From contig BROI01000040.1 in the NCBI GenBank assembly GCA_027923505.1, forward strand, positions 1 to 64,000: a stretch of DNA of 64,000 bases, in the 5' to 3' direction. The notes beneath the pieces are model-generated. The model saw only the letters and a list, made by a program, of their open reading frames with translations. It ran no database searches and was not told the DNA's origin. The stretch comes from Mayamaea pseudoterrestris. Lineage: Eukaryota; Bacillariophyta; Bacillariophyceae; Sellaphorales; Sellaphoraceae. This document shows, in pieces, positions 61,638 through 64,000 of the stretch (position 1 is the first letter of the stretch; every line of letters begins with the position of its first letter). A program made the position numbers and the translations under genes.

Positions 61638-64000
61638 ATGATGCGCTTGATCCTTGTCACTCTCGTTGCCGTTGGAGCGAAAGCTCATGGATCTCATGAT
61701 CATCACCATCATCACCACCACCATCACGAGCATCGGCGCCTCAACGCGCCCAGCAGCGAGCGGCAACTCGTCGGCTCCAACGTTTTGGAGGAATGCAACG
61801 CCCCGCACATGACGGACGAGGAAAAGCTCTTTTCAGCCGAAATTGTCCAGCAGTGGGAGGAAGCTAATAACTACAACCATACACGTCGACTTGACACCTT
61901 TGCCGCAACCATTCCCGTCTACTTTCACGTCATTCAACTCAACGAAACCTACGGTGCGCTTCCCAACATTGATCGCGACAACATGGTGGCGGCCTTGAAC
62001 CAAGGCTACGCCGGAACTGGTTTCACCTTTGTCCACGCGGCAACGGATGTGCTCATCAACGCCACGTACTACGACTGCTCCACGACGCAGGCGCTGGATA
62101 ACAACTTGCCAATTAAGAAACTGTTGCGCAAAGGCGGCTCCGAGGCGCTCAACGTGTTTATTTGCGACACGAGTCAAAACAAGACGAGCTACGTGGTTGG
62201 TTGGGCCAACTATCCGCCGCAAGTGTGGTGGAATTTGGCGCAGGATGCCATGTTTGTCGCCAATCCACGAACGTCGCCCTTTTTCAAAGACCCCGTCGTG
62301 AGCTACCAAACCATGATTCATGAAGCGGGACATTGGCTCGGGCTTGTATGTATATATTGATTGCGTCGTGCACAATGAGTATTGTCGAAATATTCTTGCC
62401 GCGTCTTGCTCACTCATAGCGCTTTTTCTTTTAGCTTCATACCTTCGAAAAGGGCTGCTCCACCGACTCGTATGGGCAGTACAATTTCGTTTCCATGGAG
62501 GGAGACGCCGTGAGCGACACACCCAGCCATTCGGGGCCGACGCAGGATCTTCCCGGCTACGCGAAATGCTGGAACATGACGCCTCCCATTAACACGTGCG
62601 ACGACAGCATTCCGGGCATTGACGTTGGACTGGATCCAATCAACAACTACATGTACGTGTCGAAGTGGCGGCGGCGTGTTTTGTGATTTGCTGCGTTAGT
62701 ATTTTGCGCCTCACACAACCAGCGTTCATATTATATTCGCAGGAATTACATTGCGAGTGCATGCTTGGCCAAGAAGGGCGAGTTTACCACTGGTCAGGTC
62801 GCTCGCATGGTGGCGCATGTAAGTTTTAAAATGAACGATTGTGGTGTCCATCAGACGTTTGTTTCTTTACTAATTCCGTTTTTTCTCATCATATACGCAG
62901 TGGGAAGGTTTTCGCAATCCAGCGAGAGACATTACTTGCGGGTGCCAATACGTGTGCACCGATGCAGGTACGGCATTTTTTGTTCGACGCAAAGGTTCAG
63001 TGTCGAGTGCGTTACTCACTTACGCTCTTGTGCTATATTGCAGTCTTGGACAGGATGGCCACGTCAACCAAAACTTGTCGAGATGTCATCCAAAGCAACA
63101 TGCTGACCCTGAATGAGCCAAACGCATGTTTGAATGCAGCCAAGGCATACCCAGCTCAGTGTGGACCGTGCAACGTGAATCAATCGCCTTGCAATGTCTT
63201 TATACCAGCACCTGCGCCAACCAAAGCTCCAACCAAAGCTCCAACAAAAAAGCCGACATCTGCACCAGTTGCACCGCCCACCAAGGTTCCAACAAGGCAG
63301 CCAACTGCTGCTCCAGTAGCACCTCCCACTAAGATTCCAACAAGGCAGCCGACGCTAGCTCCAGTTGCGCCGCCGACAAAGCTTCCAACGAACAAGCCGA
63401 CGACTGCTCCTGTAGCACCTCCCACCAATGTTCCAACGCACAAGCCTACAGTCGCTCCCGTAAATCCTCCGACCAAACTTCCAACAAGGTCACCAACCGC
63501 TGCACCAGTCGCCGCGCCCACAAACGTTCCAACGAACAAGCCTACAGGCGCTCCAGTGAAACCCCCAACGAGGCAGCCGACCGCTGCACCCGTCGCGGCG
63601 CCCACTAAACCTCCAACCAAAACGCCGACAGTTGCTCCAGTGAAACCTCCCACCAAGCTTCCCACACGAAAACCGACCGTTGCACCCGTCAAGCCACCCA
63701 CCAAACCACCAACCAAGGCCCCCGTCAAGCCACCAACCAAAGCCCCCGTCAAGCCACCCACCAAGGCACCTGTCAAGCCACCCACCAAGGCTCCCGTCAA
63801 GTTACCAACACCGGCTCCGGTGAAAAAGAAGCCATCGGCACCGGTGGCAGCGTCGGTGCAATTGTTCTTTCCGACAGAGTCGCCAAACGGGACGGCTTCT
63901 CCGGCAGCAGTCGTAACACCAACGAGCGCCGCGCCAGTGGCGCTTCTGACACTATCCGCCAAGGATTGCGCCAGTCTTGTTCGACAACAGTGCAGCTGCA
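61638..64000 (+). CDS. Secreted M43-type (pappalysin-like) zinc metalloprotease with P/T-repeat tail, partial
   Basis: Exons 61638..62345, 62435..62652, 62743..62818, 62901..62967 and 63044 to beyond the window end. A signal peptide (MMRLILVTLVAVGAKAHG) is followed by a His run (residues 22-31). The catalytic domain contains YFHVIQLNET-like strands and the zinc motif HEAGHWLGL|LHTF: His228, Glu229, His232, Gly235 and His238, the last supplied by exon 2. The Met-turn NNYMNYIAS is made across intron 2. Cys-rich spacing (KGC, KCW, NTC, SAC, CGCQYVC) suits the M43 family. From about 63200 the protein becomes at least 20 imperfect P-T-x-x-P-T-x-A-P-V units, a stalk typical of diatom surface proteins. 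After the repeats (about 63930) a Cys-containing sequence, SAKDCASLVRQQCSC, starts another domain, cut by the window end. Confidence 0.87.

Noticed and set aside
63180-63962. Long minus-strand Gly/Val-rich open frame opposite the P/T repeats
   Set aside because: It is the exact reverse of a periodic Pro/Thr coding array. The plus strand continues the spliced protease, so the minus frame is a shadow.
1-64000. tRNA, rRNA, CRISPR array, prokaryotic operon structure
   Set aside because: No box-B-type GGTTCGANNCC with matching arms, no conserved rRNA stretch, and no regular spacer-repeat array seen by eye. Spliced genes exclude a bacterial source. A covariance-model scan would settle small RNAs.

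Overview
The window is nuclear DNA of a eukaryotic microbe, most likely a photosynthetic stramenopile such as a diatom. Several genes are split by short GT-AG introns (about 50-240 bp), genes are densely packed on both strands with no operons, and GC is near 48 % by eye. Three traits point to stramenopile algae: a long tail of P-T-x-x-P / A-P-V repeats on a secreted protease, a membrane protein with a cysteine-rich transmembrane segment followed by a P/T stalk and FG-GAP propeller, and plant-like enzyme fusions. This assignment is an inference; no rRNA or organelle marker is present.

Layout. 0-8 kb: C-terminal part of importin-beta (+), a TMCO1-type ER channel (+), a membrane-anchored cyclophilin-like protein (-), a membrane-bound acyl-CoA-binding protein (-) and a TPR-like protein (-). 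8-20 kb: a three-exon RRP6/EXOSC10 exosome nuclease (+), a ThiD-ThiE thiamine fusion (+), a PAF-acetylhydrolase-like lipase (+), a second cyclophilin-like paralogue (+), an unresolved multi-exon minus-strand gene, and an Mpv17/PMP22 protein (+). 20-26 kb: a Ser-rich unknown (+), an RCC1-repeat protein (-), NAR1/CIAO3 (-) and a secreted unknown (+). 27-34 kb: a small-exon cysteine-knot-like gene (-), a head-to-head pair of MYND-finger paralogues, and two unknown basic or acidic proteins (-).

34-47 kb is dominated by one gene of about 4,046 residues: a 3,550-residue Ser/Asp-rich, probably disordered region, one membrane span, and an FG-GAP beta-propeller. 47-64 kb: asparaginyl-tRNA synthetase (+), a BTB protein (-), a single-span unknown (-), a triple-domain SnoaL/thioredoxin-fold/TIP41 fusion (-), a small Q-rich unknown (+), an Alba protein (+), a four-exon NADPH-oxidase/ferric-reductase-like gene (-), and an M43-type metalloprotease (+) cut by the window end.

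The genes are mostly unrelated housekeeping functions (RNA decay, Fe-S assembly, thiamine, tRNA charging, nuclear import) mixed with surface or secreted proteins. Two themes recur: in-frame runs of Asn/Asp/Ser/Gln inserted into conserved enzymes, and proteins built as N-terminal module + transmembrane anchor + outer domain. The best candidates for undescribed biology are the giant FG-GAP protein, the TIP41 fusion and the cysteine-knot gene. No CRISPR array, tRNA, rRNA or clear transposable element was found.
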